In this document: piece by piece, positions 53,017 to 61,800 of the stretch
Layout of the letters: each line of letters starts with the position of its first letter
Numbering within the stretch: the stretch's first letter is position 1
NCBI RefSeq assembly: GCF_000143985.1
Contig: NC_014364.1
Coordinates: 1,116,001 to 1,180,000 of the forward strand
DNA length: 64,000 nt
Source of the DNA: Sediminispirochaeta smaragdinae DSM 11293
Lineage (GTDB): Bacteria > Spirochaetota > Spirochaetia > DSM-16054 > Sediminispirochaetaceae
Direction of reading: 5' to 3'
Translations under genes and position numbers: made by a program
Notes under the pieces: model-generated
Database searches by the model: none
Told to the model about the DNA's origin: nothing
What the model saw: the letters and a program-made list of their open reading frames with translations, nothing else

Positions 53017-54303
53017 TTATCCGACGAGACGCTTCGCCATGTTCACCCAGCCGGTTATGTTGGATGGATTCCCTCCGAGGGTATGGTTGTCTTTCATGAT
53101 GATCTCGACAACGTTGTTGTCCCGCGATATTTCCAGCTTCCTTTTGAGTTCCTTTTCTGCCGTCTCCATGTCTATTTCGGGCTGGGCCAAGGGGGTGGGT
53201 GAGGGCTTCATGGAATAGATGTACTCTTTCCGTAAAAGCTCACTCATCTTTTCCGGATCGGCCCAGGGCGAAACCGAAACGCGTCTGAGATTTTTTGCGG
53301 CCTTAACAATATGGAATCGGGGGTCCATGCCTTCGCAGCATCCGTAGCAGGTGAGCCCGAAGCGCTCCATGATCTCTTTCTGATACGGGAAGATAAACTC
53401 GGCAAACATATCCGGAGAAATTCCTACGGTGATCTGACTCTCTGCCAGCCCCCACATCGTGGAGAGTTTCGCCGGTTCAAGGGACGGCAGTTCGTCGGTA
53501 TATCCGAGTCCGCCGGAACCGATAAACGTGTAATTATTATTGGGATAGAGGAGTCCCCCCTGCTCCAGGAAGTCCAGTTTTTTGAGTGTCCCCTGCTGTA
53601 GTCGCTTCATTAAAGCGTGAATACCGTCCGGCTGATCAAAGAAATCAAGCATCATCTTGTCCATTCCCCGCAGCTGAGCGAACTCGTCGGTCATGCCAAA
53701 GGACCAGAACCATACGGTTCTGTTTTGTATTTTCAGAAAGGCGCCCATGATCTCTTCGGCAAGCTCCAGTAGTTTTTCCGTGGTGCCATAATCCACAACG
53801 ATTTCCGGATCTAAAAGGTTATCGATTTCATCATAGGAATCCATGATGGATTCGATGTGGTAGGCTCCCCCGTCCAGTTGCGTGGTAAAGGCAAGACTCT
53901 TTTCTTCCTTGCCGCGGATTCTCCAGGGTGTTTCCGTATACACGTGGGGAAGATCAAAGACCGGTTCGACAACATAATCGTCGTTCATCTCGTCTCCCCA
54001 GAAGATTTGCTTTCGCAACGTAAGCTCCCAATGCCGAGCAATATCGTTTCGGCAGACCAGGCTCTCCTCCGGAATGATCTCATGCCAGCCGTTTTCAGGA
54101 TCGGCAAAGACCATGGGACGTTCATTATCCAAGCGGTTATGTCGGCTCCAGAGCCTCTTCCTCTCTTCCATTTCCGGCCTTTCCGCAATCTCCCTGACCC
54201 GTGCCGCAAGGCGGGTCAGACACTCTTTATCCTGAGTGTCCATACGTAAATCACTGTAATCGCAGTCCGTATAATCGACACGCACATTTAAATGGCGATA
54301 CAT
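53017..54303 (-). CDS. Uroporphyrinogen decarboxylase-family protein (methyltransferase-like)
   Basis: 428 residues from the ATG at 54303, which has AAGGAGA upstream. The second half has the URO-D superfamily fold segments: FFDQPDGIHALMKRL, LAESQITVGISPDMFAEFIF, YGCCEGMDPRFHIVKAAKNL then RRVSVSPWADPEKMSELL. In cobamide-dependent methyltransferases a cysteine in such a region binds Zn. True haem-pathway HemE is shorter, so this is one of the catabolic URO-D paralogues, common beside sugar or methylated-compound gene clusters. A perfect 18-bp palindrome 24 bp upstream of the start suggests tight regulation. Convergent with the preceding operon. Confidence 0.78.
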   Translation of the reverse strand: MYRHLNVRVDYTDCDYSDLRMDTQDKECLTRLAARVREIAERPEMEERKRLWSRHNRLDNERPMVFADPENGWHEIIPEESLVCRNDIARHWELTLRKQIFWGDEMNDDYVVEPVFDLPHVYTETPWRIRGKEEKSLAFTTQLDGGAYHIESIMDSYDEIDNLLDPEIVVDYGTTEKLLELAEEIMGAFLKIQNRTVWFWSFGMTDEFAQLRGMDKMMLDFFDQPDGIHALMKRLQQGTLKKLDFLEQGGLLYPNNNYTFIGSGGLGYTDELPSLEPAKLSTMWGLAESQITVGISPDMFAEFIFPYQKEIMERFGLTCYGCCEGMDPRFHIVKAAKNLRRVSVSPWADPEKMSELLRKEYIYSMKPSPTPLAQPEIDMETAEKELKRKLEISRDNNVVEIIMKDNHTLGGNPSNITGWVNMAKRLVG

Positions 54304-54326
54304 GGTCGTCTCCTTATCGTGTTTAT

Positions 54327-54344
54327 ATCGTGTACGTACACGAT
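54327..54344 (-). promoter_or_regulatory. 18-bp palindromic operator upstream of the URO-D-like gene
   Basis: ATCGTGTACGTACACGAT is a perfect palindrome, 23 bp upstream of the start codon at 54303. Its form (TCGTGTAC-GTACACGA) resembles GntR- or LacI-family operators. The LacI gene at 54828 is a possible source of its ligand-binding protein. Confidence 0.6.
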
Positions 54345-54491
54345 ACGGTATCATAGTTTATGAAAAAGTCAAGAGATGTGTGGGAGGTCTTTTGTCGATG
54401 TTGATAGGGCCGAAGTCTCTATACTATTCTATGGTTTCATGAAATTAGCAGAACTGAAGGCTTGTTAGCGTATGATTAATGGAGGTTTATC

Positions 54492-54730
54492 ATGGGAGAA
54501 ACTAAAACGTTGGATGTGCCGTATCCAATACCCGGCGAGATCTTAAAAGAAGAATTTCTCGACCCTATGGCATGACGCCCTATAGCTTAGCGAGGGAAAT
54601 TTTTGTCGACCCGTCCAGTGTTTATTGGATGATTATCCAAATGCAATATGATATGCAGATGTATAGAATTGCGGAACGCAAAAAGCCAAACGGTGATATT
54701 GGAAAAATCAAGCAGCACAAGACTACCTAG
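54492..54730 (+). pseudogene. Degenerate HigA-type antitoxin gene
   Basis: GGAGG and an ATG at 54492 begin YPIPGEILKEEFLDPM, the HigA 'PGEIL.EEFL.PLG' signature, which breaks by frameshift into MTPYSLAREIFVDPSSVYWM. The helix-turn-helix core is deleted and the sequence jumps to MIIQMQYDMQMYRIAERKK, the HigA C terminus (normally 'FWLNLQ..YDL'). No higB toxin gene is seen nearby. Clearly non-functional. Confidence 0.75.
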
Positions 54731-54827
54731 GGGTGAATACGAAAAAAACGCAAGGTACGTGAAGCTATTGATATGTGAAAACATCATGATATCATAGCAA
54801 TGATGTTTCTATGAAAAGAGGATTCCA

Positions 54828-55859
54828 TTGAAGAAGGTAACAGTTAAGGATATTGCCCGACTATGTGGAGTTTCTATCGGTAGTGTCGACCGGGCATTGC
54901 ATAACCGAAGTGGTATAAACGCAGATACACGGGCACGTATCCTGCAGGTTTGTGAACAACAGGGATTTCGGATAAACCGCTTTGCCCAATCGCTTTCCCG
55001 GCAGCAGTATCGGCTGGCGGCTATCATCCCTGAGAAGGGGGATGAATTCTATCGGATCGTTGAACAGGGGCTTCGAACTGCGGCGGAAGAGCTGAAAGAT
55101 CTTAATGTTCACCTTGAGATCACGAAAACGAAAAAACTGGGCTATGAGGAAGAAAATGCATGGATGGAAACCTATCTTGCAGAAGGGTTCCATGGTGTTG
55201 CCGTCTGTGCCGGGCACATGCGTCGCCTTAATGTGGTTATTGATAAATTGGTGAGTTCGGGTGTTCATGTCGTCACCATGGCTACCGATGCGCCGGAGAG
55301 TAAGCGGACCGCCACGGTTGCTGTTCCTCCGCAGAAGACCGGAGCAATCGTAGCATCCTACATGGGGCGATTCATTCATACTCCCGGAACAGTATGTGTC
55401 CTGACCGGAAGCAATCAGATAATGGACCATGCGTACAAGGCCGAAGGTTTTAAAGCTGCAATTAACGGTTACTGGCCACAGCTCAGGCTGGGAGAAATCC
55501 TGGAGACCGATGAAGATCCCTGCAGATTGAAGGCTGCGGTGAAAACACTCTGGGAGCGATATCCTGATTTGAAGGGCTTGTATTTGGTGACCTACGGTGG
55601 CCACTTTTGCGGAGAGGCAATGGAAGAGCTTGGAATTCAGAAGAAGATCACCTTTATCGCAACCGACATCTATCGTCGTCTATGGCCCTATCTGGAGCGG
55701 GGAACTATCGACATGTTGGTTCATCAGAATCCTTTTCGGCAGGGATATGAAGCCGTACAGCTTCTTTTCGACGGTCTCACCGGTAAGGAACAAGATCGAA
55801 AAGCATATAAGGTTTTTCCCGAATTCGTTATCAAAGAAACCCTGGAATTCTATCAATAA
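54828..55859 (+). CDS. LacI-family transcriptional regulator
   Basis: 343 residues from a TTG start at 54828 with AGAGGA upstream. HTH: TVKDIARLCGVSIGSVDRAL then HNRSGINADTRARI, the LacI signature with a Gly-Ser-Val-Asp variation. The effector domain is a periplasmic-binding-protein fold (LAAIIPEKGDEFYRIVEQGL and onward), so it should sense a sugar or polyol. It is convergent with the ROK regulator gene (6 bp apart). Target operons may be the inositol-type operon downstream or the URO-D-like gene. Confidence 0.9.
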   Translation: MKKVTVKDIARLCGVSIGSVDRALHNRSGINADTRARILQVCEQQGFRINRFAQSLSRQQYRLAAIIPEKGDEFYRIVEQGLRTAAEELKDLNVHLEITKTKKLGYEEENAWMETYLAEGFHGVAVCAGHMRRLNVVIDKLVSSGVHVVTMATDAPESKRTATVAVPPQKTGAIVASYMGRFIHTPGTVCVLTGSNQIMDHAYKAEGFKAAINGYWPQLRLGEILETDEDPCRLKAAVKTLWERYPDLKGLYLVTYGGHFCGEAMEELGIQKKITFIATDIYRRLWPYLERGTIDMLVHQNPFRQGYEAVQLLFDGLTGKEQDRKAYKVFPEFVIKETLEFYQ

Positions 55860-55864
55860 GCTTT

Positions 55865-57085
55865 TTACATCGTATAAAATTTATCGACTCCGAGGATTGC
55901 CGCACCCTTGAGGGTAGGAACCGATTGTCCGTCGCTGAATAGCAAAGCCGTTTGACGTGTTAGGCGGGGAAGGGCGAGTTCCCATACTCGCTTATCGATT
56001 CCCTTTTCCATGTAGCGACATTTTGAGGCGTATTCACCCTCGATCAAGATGATTTCGGGATCGAAGAACATAATGATATTGGAGATTGCAATCGCAAACC
56101 AATTAATAACCTCGTCCAAAACGGTTCTGGCCAGAGAATCACCTTCGTCGGCAGCATCGAAAACGGAAAGCAGACCCAATCCTTTACCTTCTTTAGCCAA
56201 TGTGGAGCCCGGGTAATGCTCCAGTAATGTGCGTACCCTGGTGAGTACTCTTTTTTCCGATATTTGCTGCTCGAAACAGCCGGAACTTCCACAGGCACAA
56301 AGTTCTGTCTCCTGCGGATTAATCAGGCTGTGTCCTATCTCGCCGGAGAGAAAATGCTTACCAGCATAAATTTTCCCTCCGATGAGGATTCCTGAAGTGA
56401 CCCCATGCCAGCCTGCGTCGATCAGCACAACGGTATCGTAGTTTTTTGCAAGACCAATCTTGCTCTCCCCATACGCCTTATAGCGTATCCAGTTGTCAAG
56501 ATAGATGGGACAGTCCAAACCAAGCACGGGGGTAAGCTGTTCTTTTAGATTATTGTAGGTTCCCCATGATGGGAAATAGGTTGAATGGATGCAGATGCCG
56601 CTTTCCGAATCCACATTGCCGTGAATTGCCACCATGCAGGCAAGGAACGTGGATTGCCGCTCCTCTGGACTGCTGTTCCTTTCAATCAATATCTTCATTT
56701 TTTTTGCGATTTCCGGGAAAACCTCATTTTCCCGTATGGATATTTCGTCTTTTTTCAGGCTTTTATAGGTAAGATCAGAGAGACGAAAATGAATTCGATC
56801 ATATTTTATATGAAGCGAAATGATGAGCTTATTCTGAGCATTGAAACGGTACAGCGAGGGCTTCTTTCCCCCTTCGTCCGTTGAAGAGCCCTTACCCGCA
56901 GCAACGATAATCCCTTCTTGCAGAAGATCTTCGTTAATTTTCATGACGGTCGTACGGCTCAGGTGGATTTTTTGTGCAATTGATGAGACCGATAGCATCT
57001 CTTTACTGCGATACAACTCAACAATCAGTTTTTTGTTCTTTGATCGAATATTCTTGGGCTTGTTTCCATGCTCAGTCGTCTTCAT
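55865..57085 (-). CDS. ROK-family transcriptional repressor
   Basis: 406 residues from the ATG at 57085; an upstream in-frame ATG adds an unlikely hydrophobic lead. N-terminal winged helix (SVSSIAQKIHLSRTTVMKIN then EDLLQEG). The ROK domain follows: VLIDAGWHGVTSGILIGGKI, the zinc-binding GEIGHSLINPQETELCACGS then SGCFEQQ, and the C-terminal ALPRLTRQTALLF. Changes in the ATP-binding region suggest a sensor rather than a kinase, like NagC/XylR. It is divergent from the isomerase-dehydrogenase-ABC operon and is the obvious candidate to control it. Confidence 0.9.
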   Translation of the reverse strand: MKTTEHGNKPKNIRSKNKKLIVELYRSKEMLSVSSIAQKIHLSRTTVMKINEDLLQEGIIVAAGKGSSTDEGGKKPSLYRFNAQNKLIISLHIKYDRIHFRLSDLTYKSLKKDEISIRENEVFPEIAKKMKILIERNSSPEERQSTFLACMVAIHGNVDSESGICIHSTYFPSWGTYNNLKEQLTPVLGLDCPIYLDNWIRYKAYGESKIGLAKNYDTVVLIDAGWHGVTSGILIGGKIYAGKHFLSGEIGHSLINPQETELCACGSSGCFEQQISEKRVLTRVRTLLEHYPGSTLAKEGKGLGLLSVFDAADEGDSLARTVLDEVINWFAIAISNIIMFFDPEIILIEGEYASKCRYMEKGIDKRVWELALPRLTRQTALLFSDGQSVPTLKGAAILGVDKFYTM

Positions 57086-57141
57086 GTGTGGAAGAGTAGG
57101 ATGTTTTCTTCCGAAAGTCAAGGTTAATAGATAATAAAGTA

Positions 57142-57193
57142 TTGATACAAAGTATCGAAATAAAGTTGACAAACAAAAAAACTATGATACCCT
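57142..57193 (+). promoter_or_regulatory. Promoter/operator region of the polyol operon
   Basis: GATACAAAGTATC (57144-57156) is a palindrome just upstream of TTGACA (57166-57171). A poor -10 candidate, TACCCT, lies 16 bp further. The palindrome fits an operator for the divergent ROK or the nearby LacI regulator. Confidence 0.45.
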
Positions 57194-57240
57194 ATTCCCA
57201 TGGGGATGAAAAAAATTACAAGAGCTATAAAGGAGAACGT

Positions 57241-58065
57241 ATGACTCACGCTAACAGGCTCGGCCTTAACAGAATTATACAACCGGGTCTCTCCATCACG
57301 GAATTCATCAAATTTGCTGCCGATTGTGATTTTGCCGGCATTGAGCTGAGAAATGACCTGGAAGACAGCCGGGTTCTCGGTGGTGAACGTGCTGCCGATA
57401 TCATTGCAGTCTGTCACGGCTTGGGGATCGATATACTTACCATCAATGCTTTGCAGCGGTTTAATGATCCCGCTTTATTTGAGCAGAAAAAGGAGGAACT
57501 GCTTCTGCTGATGGCAGAGGCGGAAAAGGTCGGATGTAAGAACATCGTTCTTTGTCCGGTAAATGATCCGAAGGATGCTCGGGGAAAGGAACAGCAACGA
57601 GAGGATCTCGTGCAGGCACTGAAAACGTATGGACCGCTTTTTGAAAAGAAAAATATGGTGGGTTTTATCGAGCCTTTGGGTTTTCCGATCTGCAGTGTAC
57701 GCTATAAGCAAGAAGCCGTCGCAGCAATTCAAAATAGCGGCTTCGATGTCCTTTACCGCATTGTACACGACACCTTTCATCATTTCCTTTCCGAAGAAAA
57801 GCAGGTTTTTCCTGAATGGACGGGTATGGTCCATATTTCAGGTGTATATGCCGGTAAGAAAAAAGATGCAATCACCGATGATGACCGTGTCTTGGTGGAT
57901 GCACAGGACATAATGGATAACAAGAATCAGATTACGCGGCTGCTTGACGGCGGTTGTGATGCCCCGATCTCCTTTGAACCCTTCTCTTCTTCTATTCAGA
58001 AGCTGGGATTATCAGAGCTGAAGCAGAAGCTTACAAAAAGTATTCATTACATTTTCAATACGTAA
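57241..58065 (+). CDS. TIM-barrel sugar isomerase/epimerase (IolI/IolE-like)
   Basis: 274 residues from the ATG at 57241 (AAAGGAG upstream). The xylose isomerase-like TIM-barrel (AP endonuclease family 2) pattern is visible: FAADCDFAGIELRNDLEDSR, IVLCPVNDP, VGFIEPLGFP with a metal-binding Glu, and YRIVHDTFHHFL with metal-binding Asp and His. Close in type to inosose isomerase/dehydratase enzymes, consistent with the dehydrogenase that follows. Exact substrate unknown. Confidence 0.83.
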   Translation: MTHANRLGLNRIIQPGLSITEFIKFAADCDFAGIELRNDLEDSRVLGGERAADIIAVCHGLGIDILTINALQRFNDPALFEQKKEELLLLMAEAEKVGCKNIVLCPVNDPKDARGKEQQREDLVQALKTYGPLFEKKNMVGFIEPLGFPICSVRYKQEAVAAIQNSGFDVLYRIVHDTFHHFLSEEKQVFPEWTGMVHISGVYAGKKKDAITDDDRVLVDAQDIMDNKNQITRLLDGGCDAPISFEPFSSSIQKLGLSELKQKLTKSIHYIFNT

Positions 58066-58144
58066 TATTTTGCTCAGAAAAACAGTTTGCCATAAGCTTT
58101 GGTGAAATTTTGATCGCATGGTCTGGCTAAGGAGAAAATGGAAA

Positions 58145-59155
58145 ATGCGAAAATTGAATTTAGGAATTATTGGGGCGGGAAGAATTGCCTATGTGCATGC
58201 ACGAAGTATTACCTACAATATTCCACATGCGGAAATTAAGATCATCGCCGATCCCTATATGACGGATGAGGCAAAAAAATGGATTGCGGAATTTAATATC
58301 CAAACCATATCAAGAGACTATAAGGATGTGATCAACAATCCGGAAGTAGATGCTGTCTTGGTTTGTTCTTCTACCAATACGCACGCCCAATGTACCCGGG
58401 AAGCTGCCACTGCCGGGAAACATGTTTTCTGTGAAAAGCCCATCGATCTTGATATCCGGGAAATAAAGAAAACAATTGATGTCGTTGAAAAATCGGGAGT
58501 GAAATTCCAGGTTGGGTTCAATAGAAGATTCGACCACAATTTTATGGCTCTCCGTGAGGCTGTTGCCAAAAAAACAATTGGGGAACTGCACCTGGTAAAA
58601 ATAACTTCACGGGACCCGTCTCCGCCTCCCCTCGACTATGTCAAAGTGTCGGGCGGCCTTTTCATGGATATGACAATTCATGATTTTGATATGGTGCGAT
58701 ATCTCACCGGAAGCGAAGTCGATGAAATTTTTGCATACGGAAATGTCCTGGTCGACAACGCGATTGGGTCCGCAGGTGATATCGATACTGCCATCATAAG
58801 CATGAAGATGAAGAACGGGGCCATGGCCGTCATTGATAATTCCAGAAAAGCAGCATACGGATACGATCAGCGGGGAGAGGTCTTCGGTTCTCTGGGAATG
58901 ATGGTTACCGGAAATGACACTCTGCATACCGGAACCTTTTGGGGGAAAGAGGGCGTCGTCGCGCAAAAGCCGTTGTATTTCTTTCTTGAGCGCTATAGGG
59001 AGGCCTTTTCTCATGAGATGATCGAATTTGTTCATGCTGTTGCCGAGGGGCGACCTGTTCCGGTGGGAGGAATTGATGGGCTGAATTCTGTTATTTTGGC
59101 TGCTGCTGCGGCTGAATCCTTGAAGCAGGGAAAGAGTATCACAGTATCGTACTAA
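58145..59155 (+). CDS. Gfo/Idh/MocA oxidoreductase, inositol 2-dehydrogenase-like
   Basis: 336 residues from the ATG at 58145 with AAGGAGA upstream. Rossmann motif LGIIGAGRIAYVHARSI, the EKP motif (VFCEKPIDLD) with the catalytic Lys, and FQVGFNRRFDHNF then GGLFMDMTIHDFDMVRYLTG with the catalytic Asp/His pair. This last block is close to IolG-type inositol dehydrogenases. It likely oxidises a cyclitol or sugar imported by the ABC system encoded downstream. Confidence 0.88.
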   Translation: MRKLNLGIIGAGRIAYVHARSITYNIPHAEIKIIADPYMTDEAKKWIAEFNIQTISRDYKDVINNPEVDAVLVCSSTNTHAQCTREAATAGKHVFCEKPIDLDIREIKKTIDVVEKSGVKFQVGFNRRFDHNFMALREAVAKKTIGELHLVKITSRDPSPPPLDYVKVSGGLFMDMTIHDFDMVRYLTGSEVDEIFAYGNVLVDNAIGSAGDIDTAIISMKMKNGAMAVIDNSRKAAYGYDQRGEVFGSLGMMVTGNDTLHTGTFWGKEGVVAQKPLYFFLERYREAFSHEMIEFVHAVAEGRPVPVGGIDGLNSVILAAAAAESLKQGKSITVSY

Positions 59156-59220
59156 GTCCGAATCGATAATTCTACCATTCTAAATGGTAGCATATTTATG
59201 TAATACAGAAGGGGGATCTT

Positions 59221-60186
59221 ATGGAAAAAAGATTCAGTATGGTTTTGGTTCTTCTCTCGTTATTATTGACACCAATTTTTGCCAATGGGAGTCAGGAGAG
59301 CTCATCCTCTCAGGAGGGCGGTAAAAGCTATAGGATCGCTTTTACCATGGCACTGCGTGATCAGTTCCTGTCGACCATGGAAAATGCATGCCTGGCAGAA
59401 GCAAAAAAAGAAGGGGTTAAGGTTGCTTCACAAGATGCGCAACAAAGCAGTAATGCACAGCTTTCGCAAGTTCAGCAGTTTGCAGCCCAGGATTATGATG
59501 CTTTGATTGTCAACCTTGTCACTACTGACAATTCACAGGCTGTTCTTAGTGCAGCGGGGGATATGCCGGTGGTCTTTGTGAACAGGGCCCCGGATGTCGA
59601 TCTGGTAAAAGGCAAACAGACGTATGTTGGCTCGGATGAACATAAATCCGGAGCATTCCAGGCTCAGGCATTGGCAAAGTTTTTTACGGAAAGAAATGTA
59701 AAGACAATCAACTACGTCCTGTTACAGGGTACACTTGGACTGCAGCATACTACCTTAAGGACCTCTTCTGTGAAAAAAGGGCTCGAAGATGCCGGTTTTA
59801 CCCTGAATCAGGTGTATCAGGATACTGCTGAGTATGATCGTGCAAAGGCCCTGAATAAAATGCAGCAGTTCATTGCCAGCGGCAAGAAGTTTGATTGCGT
59901 AATCTGTAATAACGATGAAATGGCTTTAGGCGCGATTGCGGCAATGAAACAGGCTGGTTTGGACCCGAAAGAGATTCCTGTGGTAGGTATCGATGCAACA
60001 GCGGCCGGACTTACTGCAATGGAGAACGGAGAACTTTATGCCACCGTTTTTCAGGATGCAAAAGGGCAGGGAGAAGGGGCTCTCAAGGCTGCAATGGCAT
60101 TGGCTTCTGGTCAGGAAATAGATACCTATATCGATATTCCATTTCAGCTGGTTGATCAAAGCAACTATAAAAATTACATGAAGTAG
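59221..60186 (+). CDS. Sugar-binding protein, RbsB/periplasmic binding protein type 1
   Basis: 321 residues. Signal peptide (MEKRFSMVLVLLSLLLTPIF) followed by ANGSQESSSS, a common start of spirochaete binding proteins. The sugar-binding domain has YRIAFTMALRDQFLSTMENA, then YDALIVNLVTTDNSQAVLSA, CVICNNDEMALGAIAAMKQA and PVVGIDATAAGLTAMENGEL. Such proteins bind ribose, galactose, inositol and similar. GGGGGA upstream of the ATG. It precedes its ATPase and permease, separated from them by a hairpin. Confidence 0.92.
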   Translation: MEKRFSMVLVLLSLLLTPIFANGSQESSSSQEGGKSYRIAFTMALRDQFLSTMENACLAEAKKEGVKVASQDAQQSSNAQLSQVQQFAAQDYDALIVNLVTTDNSQAVLSAAGDMPVVFVNRAPDVDLVKGKQTYVGSDEHKSGAFQAQALAKFFTERNVKTINYVLLQGTLGLQHTTLRTSSVKKGLEDAGFTLNQVYQDTAEYDRAKALNKMQQFIASGKKFDCVICNNDEMALGAIAAMKQAGLDPKEIPVVGIDATAAGLTAMENGELYATVFQDAKGQGEGALKAAMALASGQEIDTYIDIPFQLVDQSNYKNYMK

Positions 60187-60214
60187 CATCAAATTTTACT
60201 TCTTTATTTATGCT

Positions 60215-60245
60215 GAGCCCAATTGCCGGACGGCTTTTCGGGCTC
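60215..60245 (+). other. Hairpin between binding-protein and ATPase genes
   Basis: GAGCCC and GGGCTC pair around a 19-nt loop, followed by AATATAA rather than a U-run. Hairpins in this place usually protect the binding-protein mRNA so it is made in excess over the membrane parts. Confidence 0.55.
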
Positions 60246-60290
60246 AATATAATGCTCCTGCTCACATAGGAATAACTGGAGGAACGAACG

Positions 60291-61781
60291 GTGAATGGAA
60301 GCGAATATGTTCTTGAAATCCATGATGTGGTCAAAAGATTTCCAGGGGTTCTGGCGCTTGATCAAGTTAATTTTTCGTTACGCAAAGGGACTGTTCATGC
60401 ACTAATGGGTGAAAATGGGGCAGGAAAATCCACATTGATGAAGTGCTTGTTAGGAGTGTATCACATGGATTCCGGCCAAATCTCTTTGCATGGAGAGCCT
60501 GTTACCATTTTAAACCCGGCAGATGCAATCAGACATGGCCTCTCGATGATTCACCAAGAGCTAAATCCGATTCCAAAGCGAAGTGTCTGCGATAACATAT
60601 GGCTCGGAAGGGAATTGCGAAAGGGAATACATCTTGATCAAACGGAAATGATGCGGCAGTCCAGAGATATTCTCTCCCGCTTGCATATTAAAGTGAATCC
60701 TGCAAAGTTGATGGGTTCCTTATCGGTTGCGCAAATGCAGATGGTGGAAATTGCCAAAGCTGTTTCATATAATGCCGAAATAATCATCATGGACGAACCG
60801 ACATCGGCGTTGACTGAGGCGGAAATTCGTTCTTTATTTACGGTTATTGAAGAACTGAAGGCAGCAAACAAGGCCGTAATTTATATTTCCCACAAAATCG
60901 ATGAAATCTTTGAAATTTGTGATGACGTTACTGTTTTTCGGGACGGTAAAAATGCAGGATTCGCTACGGTCAAAGATGCCACGCCTCAGGGTCTGATCAG
61001 CATGATGGTCGGAAGGAAGGTGAACAATATCTATCCGAAAGTCGATTGTCCTATTAAGGGGCCGGTATTGAAAGTCGAACACCTAAGTTCGGGAGAAACA
61101 TTCCAGGATATCAGTTTTACCGTGCATAAGGGAGAGATTTTCGGGTTCTACGGATTAGTTGGAGCAGGTAGGACTGAAGTCTGTGAAACGCTTTTCGGAA
61201 TGAGAGAAAAAAGCGCTGGAACTATTCAGCTGAATGGAAAAAACATCAAAATAAAGTCACCCAAGGATGCTATCCGCCATGGCATAGGAATGGTAACGGA
61301 GGACCGTAGGGCCTCGGGTATTTTCCCCGTTCTGAGTGTCCTTGACAATATCAGCATCGCGAATCTAAAAAAATACTGCAATCGTTTGTATAAAATAAAT
61401 CATGTAGCATTAAGAAAAGAAGCCATAGCGTTCGGTGATGAATTACGCATAAAAATGCCGGGTTATGGAGCACGGATCATGAACCTCAGCGGTGGAAACC
61501 AACAGAAAACCATCGTTGCACGTTGGCTGATGATGCAACCGGATATCTTGATTGTCGATGAACCTACACGGGGAATTGACGTAGGGGCAAAAGCAGAAAT
61601 TCACTCATTAATTACGAAACTGGCTGGAGAAGGAAAGGCAATAATCATGATCTCTTCTGAAATGCCGGAAGTTATGGGCATGAGCGACAGAATTTTAGTT
61701 ATGCATGAGGGTAAGATGACCGGAATCATTAAGCGACCCGATTTCACACAAGAAAGAATAATGGAATTGGCAATTAAGTAA
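60291..61781 (+). CDS. Sugar ABC transporter ATPase, RbsA/MglA type
   Basis: 496 residues with two ABC domains, GTG start with TGGAGGAA upstream. First domain: Walker A GENGAGKSTLMK, signature LSVAQMQMVEIAK, Walker B IIIMDEPTSAL. Second domain: degenerate Walker A region GLVGAGRTEVCE, signature LSGGNQQKTIVARW, Walker B ILIVDEPTRGIDVGAK. The degenerate second site is normal in this family. It energises import through the permease at 61801. Confidence 0.95.
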   Translation: MNGSEYVLEIHDVVKRFPGVLALDQVNFSLRKGTVHALMGENGAGKSTLMKCLLGVYHMDSGQISLHGEPVTILNPADAIRHGLSMIHQELNPIPKRSVCDNIWLGRELRKGIHLDQTEMMRQSRDILSRLHIKVNPAKLMGSLSVAQMQMVEIAKAVSYNAEIIIMDEPTSALTEAEIRSLFTVIEELKAANKAVIYISHKIDEIFEICDDVTVFRDGKNAGFATVKDATPQGLISMMVGRKVNNIYPKVDCPIKGPVLKVEHLSSGETFQDISFTVHKGEIFGFYGLVGAGRTEVCETLFGMREKSAGTIQLNGKNIKIKSPKDAIRHGIGMVTEDRRASGIFPVLSVLDNISIANLKKYCNRLYKINHVALRKEAIAFGDELRIKMPGYGARIMNLSGGNQQKTIVARWLMMQPDILIVDEPTRGIDVGAKAEIHSLITKLAGEGKAIIMISSEMPEVMGMSDRILVMHEGKMTGIIKRPDFTQERIMELAIK

Positions 61782-61800
61782 CGAACGGAGGAACTAAAGC

